From Bacteroidales bacterium UBA2939 (lineage in GTDB: Bacteria; Bacteroidota; Bacteroidia; Bacteroidales; P3), in NCBI GenBank assembly GCA_002349055.1, contig DECD01000022.1, positions 1 to 33,213 of the forward strand: a stretch of DNA of 33,213 bases. The letters run 5' to 3'. The notes beneath the pieces were generated by a model. The model worked only from the letters and a program-made list of their open reading frames with translations, ran no database searches and was not told the origin of the DNA. Positions 26,070-33,213 of the stretch are shown one piece after another. The position numbers and the translations under genes were made by a program. Each line of letters opens with the position of its first letter. Positions within the stretch are counted from its first letter, which is position 1.

Positions 26070-26349
26070 CATTTTTTTTGCCACAGATACATCCCCCCCC
26101 TGTCGAAGACACATTTTTTTGCCATCGGACAGGTTTTCCCTTAGCCCCAAACCCGTACTTTCTCCCTACCAAAGACCTACCAACTCCTTACCAACTCCTA
26201 CCACAGTGGGAGATGATAGGGTGATGATAGGGTGTTAATACGTCGTTTTTGACTTTTATTAGGAAAGTTGACGGCACCTGTACAAAAGTTTTGCTTTTTC
26301 TCATTTTGGGGCATGAGAATAAAAATTTTTACAAAATTAAAAAAAAATG
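26070..26349. other. Intergenic region between divergent genes
   Basis: This stretch separates the leftward propeller-peptidase gene from the polysaccharide operon. It holds a C tract (26093-26100), two copies of an ACA-T(7-8)-GCCA motif (near 26070 and 26110), the degenerate 11-bp array at 26166-26198 listed separately, and a direct repeat of GATGATAGGGT near 26212-26234. I see no RNA gene and no convincing open frame. Repeats of this type may be regulatory or unstable. Confidence 0.6.
26166..26198 (-). repeat. Degenerate 11-bp tandem array related to the one at 425-512
   Basis: Three consecutive 11-bp units on the plus strand read CTACCAAAGAC, CTACCAACTCC and TTACCAACTCC, and a partial fourth (TACCAC) follows. 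On the minus strand the unit is GGAGTTGGTAR. This shares the core GGAGTTG and the 11-bp period with the array in front of the giant gene. Confidence 0.8.
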
Positions 26350-26357
26350 TATATTTG
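26350..26357 (+). promoter_or_regulatory. -7 box of the polysaccharide operon
   Basis: TATATTTG followed by CA, as at the giant gene. The expected -33 position (26327-26330) is TTTT, not TTTG. The leader to the ATG at 26433 is about 70 nt, AT-rich, and contains no evident hairpin. Confidence 0.7.
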
Positions 26358-26432
26358 CAATTACGTATCCCTGCGCGAGAAATACGCATAAGGTTGATTT
26401 TGAACACATAAAGAGGAAAAATATATATAATT

Positions 26433-27263
26433 ATGATAAAAAAACAGACAAAACTATCCTTGCTTGCTGCCGCAATGGGCATGCTGCTGTTTGCATCGTG
26501 CAGCACGCCGATGGAACTGGCCTACTTCAAAGACGCCCCCCGCGACTATGAGATGGAACAGAGTGGCCAATTCTCGAAAGGCATCCAGACCAACGACCTG
26601 TTGTACATCTACGTTGAGAGCCGTGCCCCTGAGGCCACAGTGCGTTTCAACCAAGAGACCAACAAGATAGCCGTTGATGCCGGCGTGGTGATGAACCCCG
26701 GTTCCTCGGCCGTCACCGGCTACCTGGTGAACAACGACGGTGACATCATTTTCCCCGTCCTGGGCCGCATCAATGTGGTTGGAAAGACTCACGCACAGTT
26801 GGCTGCCGAGATTGAGCGACGCCTTGTAAGCGAGGGTCATATCCTCGATGCCGTGGTGACGGTAAAACTGATGAACTTCAAAGTCAGTGTGCTTGGCGAG
26901 GTGGTGCGTCCCGGCCAGATTGAGGCCACGGGCGAACGAATGACCATCTTCGAGGCCTTGAGTATGGTTGGCGACCTGACCATCTATGGCCAGCGTACCA
27001 ATGTAACTGTTGTGCGCGAAGAGAACGGCACCCGCACCATCGGTGAGATTGACCTTACCTCGAAAGATGTCTTCGAATCACCCTACTACTACCTGCACCA
27101 GAACGACGTGGTGTATGTGGAGCCCAACGTGAAGAGGAAGAAGACTGCCGAACGCGACCCAATGACCCTGACCTACATCTCGAGCGCAGTGTCTATCGTG
27201 TCGGTGCTGTCATCGGTCTTCTACTACTACATCCTGTCCAAATACTACAGCAGCAGAACCTAA
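26433..27263 (+). CDS. wza: Wza-type polysaccharide export lipoprotein
   Basis: A 276-residue outer-membrane lipoprotein. The signal peptide ends in a lipobox FAS-C23. The polysaccharide export domain starts at GIQTNDLLYIYV (about residue 50) and is followed by an SLBB-like region (KVSVLGEVVRPG, IFEALSMVGD, YYYLHQNDVVYVEPN). The C-terminus (about 243-270) is a hydrophobic helix with many aromatic residues, in place of the amphipathic barrel helix of E. coli Wza; this form is usual in Bacteroidetes. It should form the outer-membrane exit channel with the co-polymerase/kinase encoded 29 bp downstream. It is the first gene of the operon and has its own -7 box. The gene symbol denotes family, not orthology. 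Confidence 0.88.
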   Translation: MIKKQTKLSLLAAAMGMLLFASCSTPMELAYFKDAPRDYEMEQSGQFSKGIQTNDLLYIYVESRAPEATVRFNQETNKIAVDAGVVMNPGSSAVTGYLVNNDGDIIFPVLGRINVVGKTHAQLAAEIERRLVSEGHILDAVVTVKLMNFKVSVLGEVVRPGQIEATGERMTIFEALSMVGDLTIYGQRTNVTVVREENGTRTIGEIDLTSKDVFESPYYYLHQNDVVYVEPNVKRKKTAERDPMTLTYISSAVSIVSVLSSVFYYYILSKYYSSRT

Positions 27264-27292
27264 TTGTTAATCAAGAAATCATAACATAAAAG

Positions 27293-29746
27293 ATGGAAAA
27301 AGTTAATAACAAACAGCTTCAGAACAATGCTGGCGGAGAAAGCGAGAACGAGCAATCGTTCTCTATCCGCGACTTAATCTTCATGGTGCTGAACAACTGG
27401 TGGTGGTTTGTCATCTCGGTGGTGGTCTGCATGGTTATTGCCGGATTCTACTACAAGTCGCAACCCAAGACCTACACCGCTTCGGGTACCATTCTGGTGC
27501 GCGATAACGACAACAACACCATCCGTCAGTCGAGAAACATGGACCAGATTCTGAGCAACATGGGCATGGACAACACCAACCTCTCGCTCGAGAATGAAAT
27601 CTACATGCTCAAGTCGTCGTGGTTGATGAACCAAGTGGTGAACCGCCTGCACCTCAACTACACCTGCTCCCGCAACGACATGTTCAACAAGGTGTCTTAT
27701 TTCAACAATGCCCCCTTGGAGCTCGTCATCCACGACATCGAGCAAGAGAATCGTGACGCATCATTTAATATCAAAGTAAAACCGAAAGAAAACAACAAAT
27801 ACGAATTCAAAGCCAGCAAATTCGGTCATGAGGTTTCCGCCGAGGCTTACTACAGCCAGCCGGTGAAGTTCGACGACACCCTCTCGTTCACCATCGAAAA
27901 GACTCAGTTCTACAACAAGAGCTTTGACAATGTGACCCTCCACATGAGTGTCATACCCTCGATGGTCATGGCTCGCGGCATGCTGAAGTCTCTCTCCGTG
28001 AGCCGCGTGGACAAGATGGCTTCCATCGTTTCCCTTACCTTTAATGACCGTAACAGCGAACGTGCCAACCAGATTGTCGACACCCTGATTGCCGTTTATA
28101 ACGACGATGCCGTCGAGGACAAGAACAAAGTAGCCCAGAAGACCAACCAGTTCATTTCCGAGCGTATCGCTCTTATATCGGGCGAACTGGATGTGGTCGA
28201 CGCCCAGGTGGAGAACATCAAGCGTGGATCGCAGCTGCCCGAACTCCAGGGTGCCGCCAGCCAGCTGCTGCAGACCGGCCAGCGCTATTCCGAGCAGGTG
28301 GTGCAGCTGGAGACCGAGATGACCCTCATCAGCTACATCAAGAACTATGTCTCCGACCCTGTCAACAAAGAGGAGCTCATCCCCGCCAACGTGGGTATCA
28401 GCGATGTGGGCATCCAGGGTATGATTGGTTCGTACAACAACCTCGTGACCCGTTACAAGAGACTGAAAACCACTGCCGGCCCCAACAACCCCGAAGTGCA
28501 AGGTCTCAAACGCCAGATGGACGACGAATTGAGCGCCATCAACTCCTCCATCAGCAACCTTATTAATGCTACGCGCGTGCGCCTGCAAGACGCCCGTGGC
28601 CAGGAGGCCAAAGCCCGTGGCCAGATTGCTGCCATGCCTACGCAGACCAAGGCCGTCACCGAGGTTACCCGTCAGCAGAAGATTAAAGAGGAACTGTACC
28701 TCTACCTCTTGAGCAAGCGCGAGGAGACCGCCATGAACCTGGCTGTCACCGTGGCAAACGCCAAGGTGGTGGAACCCGCCATCGTAAAACTGGCTGGTCC
28801 GAGTCTGATGATGTACGCTCTGATAGCTCTGGTGCTCGGTCTTGCCCTTCCGGCAGCCATCATGTTCGCCATCAGCTTCTTCGACACGAAACTTCGCTCC
28901 AAAGTCGACGTGGAACGTACCACCTCACTGCCCATTCTTGGTGAGATACCGCAGAAACCCGCTGCACGCGTCAACGACGAGATTATCGTCACCGCCAATG
29001 GTACCGATGTGGTTACCGAGGCATTCCGTCTGCTGCATTCGAACATCCCGTTCTTCATGAAGGAAGGCGACAAGGTGATTCAGACAGTGTCGACAGTGCC
29101 TGGCGAAGGTAAATCGTACACTGCGTTGAACTTGGCACTTTCTCTGGCTTATGTGGGCAAGAAGACCATCTTGGTCGACTTCGACCTTCGTAAGCGCAGC
29201 CTCTCGAAGACCATCGACCGTCACAACCGTGTGGGCTTGATTCACTACCTGCTGGATCAGGACGACAACTTCGAGAAATACATCATGCACAGCGAGACCT
29301 CCGATCACCTCGACTATATCGTCTGCGAGAAGACGCCGCCTAACGCCACCCAGTTGCTGATGGGTGAGAAGCTCGACCGACTGGTGGTCTACCTGCGCCA
29401 AAACTACGACTATATCATCTTCGACTCCACGCCTGCACAGATTGTGGCCGACTCGTCGGTCATCAACCGAGTGGCCGACCTGACGGCTTACATCATGCGT
29501 GTGGGTTACCTCAACAAGAGTTCGCTCCCCTTCATCCAGGAGATGGCCGACAAGGGCCGCTTCAAGAACATGGCTGTCATCCTCACCGACGTGCCGCTGC
29601 TTAAGAAACGTTACGGTGGCTATGGCTACGGTTATGGCTACGGTTACGGTTATGGCTACGGTTACGGCTATGGTTACGGATACGGCTATGGCTACGGTTA
29701 TGGCTATGGTTACGGCGAAGATAGCGACGCATCCAAGGATAAATAA
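27293..29746 (+). CDS. wzc: Wzc-type polysaccharide co-polymerase with BY-kinase domain
   Basis: An 817-residue inner-membrane protein that controls chain length and export. The first membrane segment is near residues 35-54 and the second near 504-530, with a long coiled periplasmic region between (N-terminal Wzz domain, GNVR-like region before the second segment). The cytoplasmic bacterial tyrosine kinase domain has Walker A G604-EGKS608, Walker A' ILVDFD (626-631) and Walker B YIIFD (707-711). The C-terminal tyrosine cluster, the normal site of autophosphorylation, is here a strict run of sixteen Tyr-Gly pairs followed by EDSDASKDK. Phosphorylation of this tail normally regulates oligomer assembly. 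A partner phosphatase is not seen in the window. Confidence 0.93.
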   Translation: MEKVNNKQLQNNAGGESENEQSFSIRDLIFMVLNNWWWFVISVVVCMVIAGFYYKSQPKTYTASGTILVRDNDNNTIRQSRNMDQILSNMGMDNTNLSLENEIYMLKSSWLMNQVVNRLHLNYTCSRNDMFNKVSYFNNAPLELVIHDIEQENRDASFNIKVKPKENNKYEFKASKFGHEVSAEAYYSQPVKFDDTLSFTIEKTQFYNKSFDNVTLHMSVIPSMVMARGMLKSLSVSRVDKMASIVSLTFNDRNSERANQIVDTLIAVYNDDAVEDKNKVAQKTNQFISERIALISGELDVVDAQVENIKRGSQLPELQGAASQLLQTGQRYSEQVVQLETEMTLISYIKNYVSDPVNKEELIPANVGISDVGIQGMIGSYNNLVTRYKRLKTTAGPNNPEVQGLKRQMDDELSAINSSISNLINATRVRLQDARGQEAKARGQIAAMPTQTKAVTEVTRQQKIKEELYLYLLSKREETAMNLAVTVANAKVVEPAIVKLAGPSLMMYALIALVLGLALPAAIMFAISFFDTKLRSKVDVERTTSLPILGEIPQKPAARVNDEIIVTANGTDVVTEAFRLLHSNIPFFMKEGDKVIQTVSTVPGEGKSYTALNLALSLAYVGKKTILVDFDLRKRSLSKTIDRHNRVGLIHYLLDQDDNFEKYIMHSETSDHLDYIVCEKTPPNATQLLMGEKLDRLVVYLRQNYDYIIFDSTPAQIVADSSVINRVADLTAYIMRVGYLNKSSLPFIQEMADKGRFKNMAVILTDVPLLKKRYGGYGYGYGYGYGYGYGYGYGYGYGYGYGYGYGYGEDSDASKDK
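29612..29716 (+). repeat. Hexanucleotide (TAY GGN) array encoding the Tyr-Gly tail of Wzc
   Basis: After a first TAC GGT GGC, sixteen consecutive hexamers TAY-GGN run from 29621 to 29716, giving seventeen tyrosines in total. Synonymous variation (TAT/TAC, GGC/GGT/GGA) is frequent, so the run is not a perfect microsatellite. The dipeptide pattern is kept without exception. Confidence 0.95.
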
Positions 29747-29767
29747 ACCACAAACAGATACTGAAAG

Positions 29768-29850
29768 AAAGGTATTGTATTGGCGGGAGGCTCCGGCACC
29801 CGCCTTTATCCTATTACTAAGGGCGTAAGCAAACAGCTGTTGCCCATACT
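29768..29850 (+). pseudogene. rmlA: 5' remnant of rmlA (glucose-1-phosphate thymidylyltransferase)
   Basis: The frame from 29768 encodes KGIVLAGG, then SGTRLYPIT, then a stretch ending SKQLLPI. This is the N-terminal nucleotide-binding signature of RmlA (GGxGTRLxPxT with the following SKQLLP lysine). Homology ends after about 27 codons, where the normal protein would continue YDKPMIYYP. The expected ATG is missing and an in-frame TGA lies at 29762-29764. The rest of rmlA, normally about 290 residues, is absent. The remnant is in frame with rmlC and runs into it with no stop codon. It is best read as a deletion scar or recombination junction. Confidence 0.88.
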
Positions 29851-29866
29851 TATGAATAGACTAATA

Positions 29867-30418
29867 ATGAACGTTATTAACACCGACATACAGGATGTAA
29901 AGATTATCGAGCCACGTATCTTCGGCGATGCCCGAGGATACTTCTTCGAGAGCTTCAGCGAGAGAGACTTCCTCAGTCAGACAGGTATCACCGTTTCTTT
30001 TATCCAAGACAACGAATCGAAATCGCGCTATGGAGTGGTTCGTGGCCTTCATTTTCAGAAACCGCCCTATGCCCAGGCCAAACTGGTGAGAGTGGTGTAT
30101 GGTAAGGTGCTCGACGTGGCCGTCGACATCCGTCGCAACTCACCCACCTATGGACACCATGTCGCCGTGGAACTCGGCGGAGAAAACCACCGCCAGCTGT
30201 TCCTCCCCAAAGGCATCGCCCACGGCTTTGCAGTGTTGAGCGACGAGGTGGTGTTCCAATACAAGTGCGACGAATACTATCATCCCGAGTCGGAGGGTGC
30301 CATCGCATGGGACGACCCCACACTGGCCATCGACTGGCGCCTGCCGAAAGAAGATGTCATCCTCTCCGAGAAAGACAGCCATCATCCCAAGTTCAACGAA
30401 TTTGTAACTCCCTTTTAA
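29867..30418 (+). CDS. rmlC: dTDP-4-dehydrorhamnose 3,5-epimerase
   Basis: A 183-residue cytoplasmic enzyme, third step of dTDP-L-rhamnose synthesis. The cupin-type features are IIEPRIFGDARGYFFESF, catalytic-base region RGLH62FQ, DVAVDIR, and LPKGIAHGFAV. The ATG at 29867 gives the usual family start (MNVINTD...); the open frame upstream is the rmlA remnant and would add about 30 foreign residues if a TTG at 29780 were used. rmlD begins three bases after the stop. The absence of rmlA and rmlB next to it means the substrate must come from genes elsewhere. Confidence 0.93.
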   Translation: MNVINTDIQDVKIIEPRIFGDARGYFFESFSERDFLSQTGITVSFIQDNESKSRYGVVRGLHFQKPPYAQAKLVRVVYGKVLDVAVDIRRNSPTYGHHVAVELGGENHRQLFLPKGIAHGFAVLSDEVVFQYKCDEYYHPESEGAIAWDDPTLAIDWRLPKEDVILSEKDSHHPKFNEFVTPF

Positions 30419-30421
30419 ATA

Positions 30422-31282
30422 ATGAATATATTGGTCACAGGCTCGAACGGACAACTAGGCACACACATGCGATTGCTGGCGCCTGGTTCGAAGCACACAT
30501 GGTTTTTCACCGATGTAGCCGAGCTGGATATCACCTCCCGCGAAGCGGTGCTCTCGTTCGTGACCGACAATAATATTCAGCTCATCGTCAACTGCGCCGC
30601 CTACACCAATGTAGACCGTGCCGAGAGCGAAGAGGCCGTCGCCATGCGCATCAATGCAGAAGCAGTGGGTCATCTGGCCGAGGCCATGAAGAAAATGGAC
30701 GGCACGCTGATTCACGTTTCCACCGACTATGTTTTCGGAGGCAACAAAAACAACACGCCCTGCCGCGAGGACGAGCCCAGCAATCCCACAGGAGCTTATG
30801 GACGTACCAAGCTGGCCGGAGAACAGGCCGCCTCTGGCTGCAAGCATCTGATTTTCCGCACCGCGTGGTTATATAGTGAATATGGGAAGAACTTCGTGCT
30901 GACCATGCTGAACCTCACTGCCTCCAAACCCGAACTCAAAGTGGTATTCGACCAGGTGGGGACCCCCACCTATGCCGGTGACCTGGCATGTGCCATCTTC
31001 GCCATTATCGAGGAGGGGTCATACAGCAAGAATCAGGGAATCTATCATTTCAGCGACGAGGGCGTGTGCAGTTGGTTCGATTTCACAAAAGAGATAGCAC
31101 GCCAGAGCGGACATCACGACTGCAACATCATGCCCTGCCACAGCAACGAATTCCCCAGCCCCGTCAAACGTCCTGCCTATTCAGTACTCGACAAAACCAA
31201 ATACAAACAGACATTCCATCGCACAGTCCCCTATTGGACCGACAGCCTTGCCGTCTGCTTGAACAACATCAACAAGAAATGA
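30422..31282 (+). CDS. rmlD: dTDP-4-dehydrorhamnose reductase
   Basis: A 286-residue cytoplasmic short-chain dehydrogenase family enzyme that reduces dTDP-4-dehydro-L-rhamnose to dTDP-L-rhamnose. The dinucleotide-binding TGSNGQLG lies at residues 6-13, NCAAYTNVD and HVSTDYVF follow, and the catalytic pair is Y126 and K130 in YGRTK. FRTAWLYS and GTPTYA are further family motifs. The stop codon overlaps the next start in ATGA, indicating translational coupling with wlbA. Confidence 0.94.
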   Translation: MNILVTGSNGQLGTHMRLLAPGSKHTWFFTDVAELDITSREAVLSFVTDNNIQLIVNCAAYTNVDRAESEEAVAMRINAEAVGHLAEAMKKMDGTLIHVSTDYVFGGNKNNTPCREDEPSNPTGAYGRTKLAGEQAASGCKHLIFRTAWLYSEYGKNFVLTMLNLTASKPELKVVFDQVGTPTYAGDLACAIFAIIEEGSYSKNQGIYHFSDEGVCSWFDFTKEIARQSGHHDCNIMPCHSNEFPSPVKRPAYSVLDKTKYKQTFHRTVPYWTDSLAVCLNNINKK

Positions 31283-32232
31283 AAAACTTTGCACTCATAG
31301 GAGTAGGCGGTTATATCGCTCCACGTCATCTGAAGGCCATCAAGGAGACCGGCAACGAGCTCATTTCGGCCTATGACAAGAGCGATTCTGTCGGCATTAT
31401 CGACAGTTACTTCCCCCATGCTTCTTTCTTCACCGAGCAGGAACTCTTCGACCGCCACAATAACTTTGTCAAAGCCTCGGGTGGCCATATCGACTACCTC
31501 TCCGTTTGTTCGCCCAACTACCTTCACGATGCGCATACACGCTATGGCCTGCGCCTCGGATGCGATGTCATCTGCGAGAAACCCGTGGTATTAAGCCCGT
31601 GGAATATCGATGCCTTGGAGCAAATTGAGAAAGAGACCGGGCACAAAGCCTACACCATTTTCCAGCTCCGACTCCATCCATCGGTCATCGAGTTGAAGAA
31701 GAAAATCGAGAACGGTCCCAAGGACAAGGTCTACGATGTCGACCTCACCTATATCACACCCCGCGGCTACTGGTACTACGCCTCTTGGAAAGGCAACCTC
31801 CAAAAAAGCGGCGGCGTGGCCACCAATATCGGTGTCCATTTCTACGACATGCTGCAATGGGTCTTCGGACCGGTGCAGAAGAGCGTGGTGCATGTGGCCA
31901 GTCACGACCGCGTGGCAGGTTATTTGGAGCTGAAACAAGCACGTGTGCGCTATTTCCTCAGCATCAACGGAGAACATCTTCCCAAGGGAGTCACCAGCAG
32001 TTATCGTTCCATTACCGTCGGTGGCGAGAATTTTGAGTTCAGCCAAGGCTTCACCGACCTCCACACACGCAGCTACGAGGAAATCCTAGCCGGACGTGGC
32101 TTTCATATCTCCGAAGCGCGAGAGTGCATCCAGACGGTCTATGAAATCCGAAACGCCATGCCCGTCGGCCTCACCGGCGACTACCACCCCATGGCTAAAT
32201 TCCCATTAACAAAACACCCTTTCGGATGGTAA
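31279..32232 (+). CDS. wlbA: UDP-GlcNAc-uronate 3-oxidase (Gfo/Idh/MocA family, WbpB/WlbA type)
   Basis: A 317-residue cytoplasmic NAD-dependent enzyme that oxidises C3 of UDP-N-acetyl-glucosaminuronic acid, preparing it for amination. The Rossmann start is NFALIGVGGYIAPRH; the family motif CEKP holds K101; GVATNIGVH with H187 belongs to the catalytic domain. SYFPHASFFTEQELFDRH and CSPNYLHD are strongly WlbA-like. The start is the ATG inside the ATGA overlap with rmlD; the longer upstream frame is spurious. It overlaps wlbB by seven bases. The three genes wlbA, wlbB and wlbC in this order define a diacetamido-uronic acid branch. The UDP-GlcNAc 6-dehydrogenase and the C2 epimerase are not in the window. 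Confidence 0.92.
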   Translation: MKNFALIGVGGYIAPRHLKAIKETGNELISAYDKSDSVGIIDSYFPHASFFTEQELFDRHNNFVKASGGHIDYLSVCSPNYLHDAHTRYGLRLGCDVICEKPVVLSPWNIDALEQIEKETGHKAYTIFQLRLHPSVIELKKKIENGPKDKVYDVDLTYITPRGYWYYASWKGNLQKSGGVATNIGVHFYDMLQWVFGPVQKSVVHVASHDRVAGYLELKQARVRYFLSINGEHLPKGVTSSYRSITVGGENFEFSQGFTDLHTRSYEEILAGRGFHISEARECIQTVYEIRNAMPVGLTGDYHPMAKFPLTKHPFGW

Positions 32233-32705
32233 ACGACGCGTTCATACACGAGAGTTCCTACGTCGACGACGGCGTAACCCTGGGCAAAGGTACCAAGGTG
32301 TGGCATTTCTGCCATATCCAGAGAGGCGCCACCCTGGGAGAAAACTGCTCACTGGGCCAGAATGTCAACATCGGTCCCAATGTCAAGATTGGCAACGGTG
32401 TCCGTATCCAGAACAACGTGTCGGTCTACGAAGGCGTGGAGATTGAAGACAATGTGTTTCTCGGGCCCAGTTGCGTCTTCACCAACGTACTGATGCCACG
32501 TGCCGACAAGTCGGTGCATGGCAATTACGCCCGCACGCTGGTCCGCGAAGGAGCCTCGTTGGGAGCCAACTGCACCATCGTCTGCGGACACACCATCGGC
32601 CGTCGCGCCCTGGTGGCTGCAGGCGCTGTGGTGACAAAAGACGTGCCCGACAACACAATAGTGGCCGGAGTTCCGGCAAAAATAATAGGAAAAACTGAAG
32701 ATTGA
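32226..32705 (+). CDS. wlbB: UDP-3-amino-GlcNAc-uronate N-acetyltransferase (WbpD/WlbB type)
   Basis: A 159-residue cytoplasmic left-handed beta-helix acetyltransferase that adds an acetyl group to the 3-amino group made by the wlbC product. Hexapeptide repeats run through the protein (VNIGPNVKIG, VRIQNNVSVYEGVEI, LGANCTIVCGHTIG). Segments such as VFTNVLMPRAD are typical of this subfamily. The length matches stand-alone WlbB-type enzymes. It overlaps wlbA, and the next start codon follows its stop by one base. Confidence 0.92.
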   Translation: MVNDAFIHESSYVDDGVTLGKGTKVWHFCHIQRGATLGENCSLGQNVNIGPNVKIGNGVRIQNNVSVYEGVEIEDNVFLGPSCVFTNVLMPRADKSVHGNYARTLVREGASLGANCTIVCGHTIGRRALVAAGAVVTKDVPDNTIVAGVPAKIIGKTED

Positions 32706-32706
32706 G

Positions 32707-33213
32707 ATGCAGTTCCGCGACCTACATAGACAATACGAGGCCATGCGCGCCGAGATGGACGAAGCCCTGCTGGGAGCCGCCCGTAGCGGTGCTTATATCA
32801 TGGGACCTCAGGTGGCAGAGTTGGAGCAACAACTGGCCAACTATGTGGGAGTGAAGCATTGCATCACCTGTGCCAATGGTACCGACGCGTTGCGGCTGGC
32901 ACTAATGGTCCTCGGTATCGGTCCCGGCGATGCTGTCTTCGTCCCCGATTTTACCTTCTTCGCCACCGCCGAGGCTGTGGCCATGGTAGGAGCCACGCCG
33001 ATATTTGTCGATGTAGACACGCATACGTTCAACATTGATGACAAAGACCTGTGTGATAAAATTCACAATAACCAGAACAAAAAGCTTGCTCTGAAAGCGG
33101 TAATTGCCGTAGACCTTTTTGGACGGCCAGCCGACTATGACCATCTTCAAGAGGTCTGTGAAATGTATGGATTGTTACTTGTCGAGGATGGAGCACAAGG
33201 CTTTGGCGGCTTT
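32707..33213 (+). CDS. wlbC: UDP-sugar aminotransferase, DegT/DnrJ/EryC1 family (WbpE/WlbC type), 3' end outside window
   Basis: The first 169 residues of a PLP-dependent sugar aminotransferase, cut by the right edge. Visible motifs are MQFRDLHRQYE, IMGPQVAELE, the phosphate-binding CANGTDALRLAL, VFVPDFTFFATAEA, FVDVD, FNID, AVIAVDLFG and LLVEDGAQ with the PLP-contacting Asp. The PLP lysine lies beyond the edge. It should transfer an amino group to the 3-keto sugar made by WlbA. The start, ATG at 32707, is one base after the wlbB stop. Confidence 0.92.
   Translation, partial: MQFRDLHRQYEAMRAEMDEALLGAARSGAYIMGPQVAELEQQLANYVGVKHCITCANGTDALRLALMVLGIGPGDAVFVPDFTFFATAEAVAMVGATPIFVDVDTHTFNIDDKDLCDKIHNNQNKKLALKAVIAVDLFGRPADYDHLQEVCEMYGLLLVEDGAQGFGGF

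Noticed and set aside
30988..31278. Long upstream extension of wlbA
   Set aside because: It lies wholly within rmlD in another frame. The ATG in the ATGA overlap gives the family's normal N-terminus.

Overview
The window looks like a chromosomal segment from a moderately GC-rich member of the Bacteroidetes, most likely Bacteroidales; I cannot name the genus. The evidence is promoters of the Bacteroidetes form (TTTG, 19 bp, TAnnTTTG) at several genes, little use of Shine-Dalgarno sequences, a giant surface protein with a type IX secretion (T9SS) type B C-terminal sorting domain, a DUF3667 protein, and a Wza/Wzc polysaccharide locus whose Wzc ends in a Tyr-Gly tail.

Layout. Positions 1-646 are non-coding. 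They hold a strong leftward promoter whose product lies off the left edge, an 11-bp tandem repeat array, and the promoter of the giant gene. Positions 647-17920 are one gene for a secreted protein of about 5,757 residues: signal peptide, CUB-like domain, FN3, fourteen jelly-roll/FN3 modules, Ig/PKD-like domains, twenty-eight short 'GCDS' repeats (many in 208-residue super-repeats), and a T9SS sorting domain. Positions 17999-21274 carry an outer-membrane porin-like protein, a GATE-domain membrane protein and a DUF3667 zinc-ribbon membrane protein. A 55-residue 2[4Fe-4S] ferredoxin follows, with its own promoter and terminator.

Positions 21593-21985 are a gene remnant homologous to the middle of the large leftward gene at 23678-26032, which encodes a propeller-like region joined to a YiiX-type cysteine peptidase. 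Between them lie purE and a kinase-deaminase fusion gene. A strong hairpin terminator sits between the convergent genes.

Positions 26350-33213 are the start of an exopolysaccharide/capsule operon: wza-like, wzc-like (BY-kinase), a remnant of rmlA, rmlC, rmlD, and wlbA, wlbB, wlbC (partial). The last three belong to the UDP-2,3-diacetamido-2,3-dideoxyhexuronic acid pathway. The genes are tightly packed, with short start/stop overlaps. The set implies an export apparatus plus synthesis of a deoxysugar and a diacetamido-uronic acid. rmlA (except for a scar) and rmlB are missing from the visible part.

The observations most worth following are: reciprocal cysteine loss between neighbouring units in the giant protein; exact 624-bp internal periodicity with signs of gene conversion; dense Bacteroidetes O-glycosylation motifs in that repeat region; 11-bp tandem arrays with a shared core near two envelope-gene promoters; the rmlA scar read in frame into rmlC; and the propeller-peptidase fusion with a broken paralogue 2 kb away.
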